A DNA stretch of 34,400 nucleotides from Flavobacterium caseinilyticum (GTDB lineage: Bacteria; Bacteroidota; Bacteroidia; Flavobacteriales; Flavobacteriaceae). Positions 33,527-34,400 of this stretch are shown here, one piece after another. Where the stretch lies: NCBI RefSeq assembly GCF_004349085.1, contig NZ_SMFM01000014.1, positions 591 to 34,990 on the forward strand, written 5' to 3'. A program made the translations under genes and the position numbers. Numbering within the stretch: position 1 is the stretch's first letter; each line of letters starts with the position of its first letter. The notes beneath the pieces are model-generated. The model saw only the letters and a program-made list of their open reading frames with translations. It searched no databases and was not told the origin of the DNA.

Positions 33527-34060
33527 TTATTGTACGTATTTGTATTTCCGTTTATATATTTTTTCAGTTTGATGTTGTTCTTTACCCAAATATTTGATTT
33601 CAGCTTTCTTAAACTCTTTTTCAAAATTCTCAAAGTTTAGGTTAAAGATTTTAATTAGTTCAAATTGATTATATCTTTTAGAATAAATTATTATTGATTT
33701 TGAAGTATAATTTAAAGGAACTCTTCCATATGAAATTTCAGATTTCGAGTAACCATTGATTTCTTCAAAACTTAATTTCTCAATTTTAAGTTTTAACAGT
33801 TGAAATATAACTATTCCGCTAGAACTTATTTTCGCAAAAGTGAAGTGATTTGAAAGTTGGTAATAAAAATATAGAAATATTAAGGAAACAAAAATTAGCA
33901 AGAATATCATTCCAATTTTGTTTTCACTATTGTTTTTGAAAAACCCTTTAAATTCAAAAATCCATTCAAGACAAACTAAAATCATTATTCCAAAAAAAGA
34001 AAGAAATACCAAATTTAAGAGTAACCAAAGTAAATTCGGAAATGTTTTAACTGTCTTCAT
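33527..34060 (-). CDS. Two-TM protein with possible PH-like domain
   Basis: The 177-residue protein has two N-terminal membrane segments (LLWLLLNLVFLSFFGIMILV and IGMIFLLIFVSLIFLYFYYQ) and a soluble C-terminal part (HFTFAKISSSGIVIFQLLKL, KLSFEEINGYSKSEI, KSIIIYSKRYNQFELIKIF) whose strand and turn pattern resembles bacterial PH-like (YdbT/YcxB-type) domains. That assignment is weak and the function is unknown. It is the rightmost cassette: the stop is 5 bases from site L, ends are GTTGGCGGTA and TACCGCCAAC. A TAATTTTG (34092-34099, minus) just inside the cassette could serve as a -7 promoter box. Confidence 0.72.
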   Translation of the reverse strand: MKTVKTFPNLLWLLLNLVFLSFFGIMILVCLEWIFEFKGFFKNNSENKIGMIFLLIFVSLIFLYFYYQLSNHFTFAKISSSGIVIFQLLKLKIEKLSFEEINGYSKSEISYGRVPLNYTSKSIIIYSKRYNQFELIKIFNLNFENFEKEFKKAEIKYLGKEQHQTEKIYKRKYKYVQ

Positions 34061-34097
34061 TTAATTTATTTTCAATTTTCACGTTCGGCTGCAAAAT

Positions 34098-34110
34098 TAC
34101 CGCCAACGTC
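34098..34110 (-). repeat. Cassette site M, left edge only (interrupted by IS)
   Basis: TACCGCCAACGTC is the gene-specific end of the rightmost cassette plus the conserved AACGT core. An IS1182-type element begins immediately after it, so the rest of the site should lie beyond the element, outside the window. Confidence 0.7.
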
Positions 34111-34400
34111 AGTCTGTGAAAAAACCTCTGTTGTATTATGATCAAATATAACAAAATACTTGTATAAAAAGAAGATTTTTCGTATTTTTAAGAATGCAAC
34201 ATATCACAGGTATTTCCCGTCAGCAAATGCGTTTTTCAAGTTTAGAAGACACTATAAGTCCCGATAACCAGGTGCGATTTATAGATGCCTTTGTCGAATA
34301 TATTGACCTCTCTAAGCTCGATTTTGCTGTAAAAACGCTCAAGACCGAAGGTCGCCCGAGTTTCAATAGTAAAGTGTTTCTAAAGATTTATTTATATGGT
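34109..34400 (+). mobile_element. IS1182-family insertion sequence, left end (continues past window)
   Basis: The element starts at about 34109 with CAGTCTGTGAAAAAACCTC, which matches 15 of 19 positions of the ends of the remnants (CAGTTCGTCTAAAAACCTC), as expected for left and right inverted repeats of related elements. An 85-base leader precedes the transposase gene. Confidence 0.75.
34194..34400 (+). CDS. IS1182-family transposase, N-terminal 69 residues
   Basis: The frame is open to the window edge. The visible part (MQHITGISRQQMRFSSLEDT, DNQVRFIDAFVEYIDLSKLD, GRPSFNSKVFLKIYLYG) is the standard IS1182 N-terminus, including the SLEDxIxxDxxVRxIDAFV and GRPxFxxxxxLKxYLYG blocks. The DDE catalytic core lies outside the window. 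It is transcribed rightward, opposite to the cassettes. Nothing broken is visible in this part. Confidence 0.9.
   Translation, partial: MQHITGISRQQMRFSSLEDTISPDNQVRFIDAFVEYIDLSKLDFAVKTLKTEGRPSFNSKVFLKIYLYG

Larger units (their letters stand above)
20571..34107 (-). mobile_element. Integron-like gene-cassette array (no integrase in window)
   Basis: About a dozen minus-strand genes are separated by ~140-bp imperfect palindromes with a constant AACGT junction and conserved centre. Each gene has its own matched inverted ends, one just past its stop codon and one just before its start. Using the integron rule (cut between G and TT of GTT), clear cassettes are 22010-23073, 25600-28558, 28559-29356, 29357-30937, 30938-31880, 31881-32753, 32754-33391 and 33392-34106. 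The left third is eroded. Sense direction is right to left, so an integrase and attI would be expected beyond the right edge. Seen: repeats, inverted ends, tight packing. Inferred: mobilisation by a tyrosine recombinase. Confidence 0.72.

Noticed and set aside
20705..34060. Toxin-antitoxin pairs among the cassettes, common in integrons
   Set aside because: I recognised no toxin or antitoxin family; most units hold a single gene encoding a membrane or exported protein.
20571..34107. CRISPR array as an explanation of the regular repeats
   Set aside because: Repeats are ~140 bp palindromes spaced by whole genes of 0.4-3 kb; there are no short identical repeats with unique spacers and no cas genes.
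20571..34107. Palindromes as ordinary intergenic repeats or terminators
   Set aside because: They lack terminal T-runs, contain a constant AACGT junction, and their outer bases match across each gene rather than within each site, which terminators or REP-like elements would not show.

Overview
The window is an AT-rich stretch of a Bacteroidota chromosome, most likely Flavobacterium or a close relative. Pointers are a type IX secretion (T9SS) sorting domain, a type III glutamine synthetase, a HAEPLYID-family protein, IS1182-type transposase sequence, the lack of Shine-Dalgarno leaders, and TAnnTTTG-type promoter boxes upstream of glnN and purM. No tRNA, rRNA or CRISPR array was seen.

1-14.3 kb is ordinary chromosomal backbone. 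It holds the 3' end of a large secreted repeat adhesin, a DUF1543 protein, a small lipoprotein, a TerC-family membrane protein, glnN (nitrogen assimilation), a double-OmpA-domain protein, purM (purine synthesis) with a small conserved gene behind it, a two-domain M16 zinc protease, and a membrane protein with five PAS domains but no output domain. Several strong intrinsic terminators separate these genes.

14.3-20.6 kb is a decaying transition zone. It has a glyoxalase-fold (VOC) pseudogene, a TlpA-like thioredoxin pseudogene, two old insertion-sequence ends, and long stretches without genes. Intact genes lie between them: an ABM-like lipoprotein, a HAEPLYID protein with its partner, a Cys-rich copper-binding four-helix protein, and a CIA30-domain protein coupled to a small upstream gene.

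20.6-34.1 kb is the striking part: an integron-like gene-cassette array. Nearly every gene is on the minus strand, stops within a few bases of a ~140-bp imperfect palindrome, and starts a few tens of bases after the next one. Each gene is bracketed by its own matched inverted ends (for example GTTATAGGC...GCCTATAAC, GTTAGCACAC...GTGTGCTAAC, GTTGGCGGTA...TACCGCCAAC). The adjoining palindromes share a core AACGT, complementary arms and a conserved middle (ACTAAATTAAG ... AACCAACTTCAAATTAAGCC). This is the architecture of integron cassettes with attC sites, but no integrase lies in the window; by gene orientation it should lie beyond the right edge. Cargo is diverse (DUF1398, DUF5694, esterase, amidohydrolase plus LytTR regulator, many unknowns) and mostly envelope-associated. 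IS1182-like ends or remnants are repeatedly lodged at the same point of these sites, and a fresh IS1182-type transposase begins at the right edge, again at that point.
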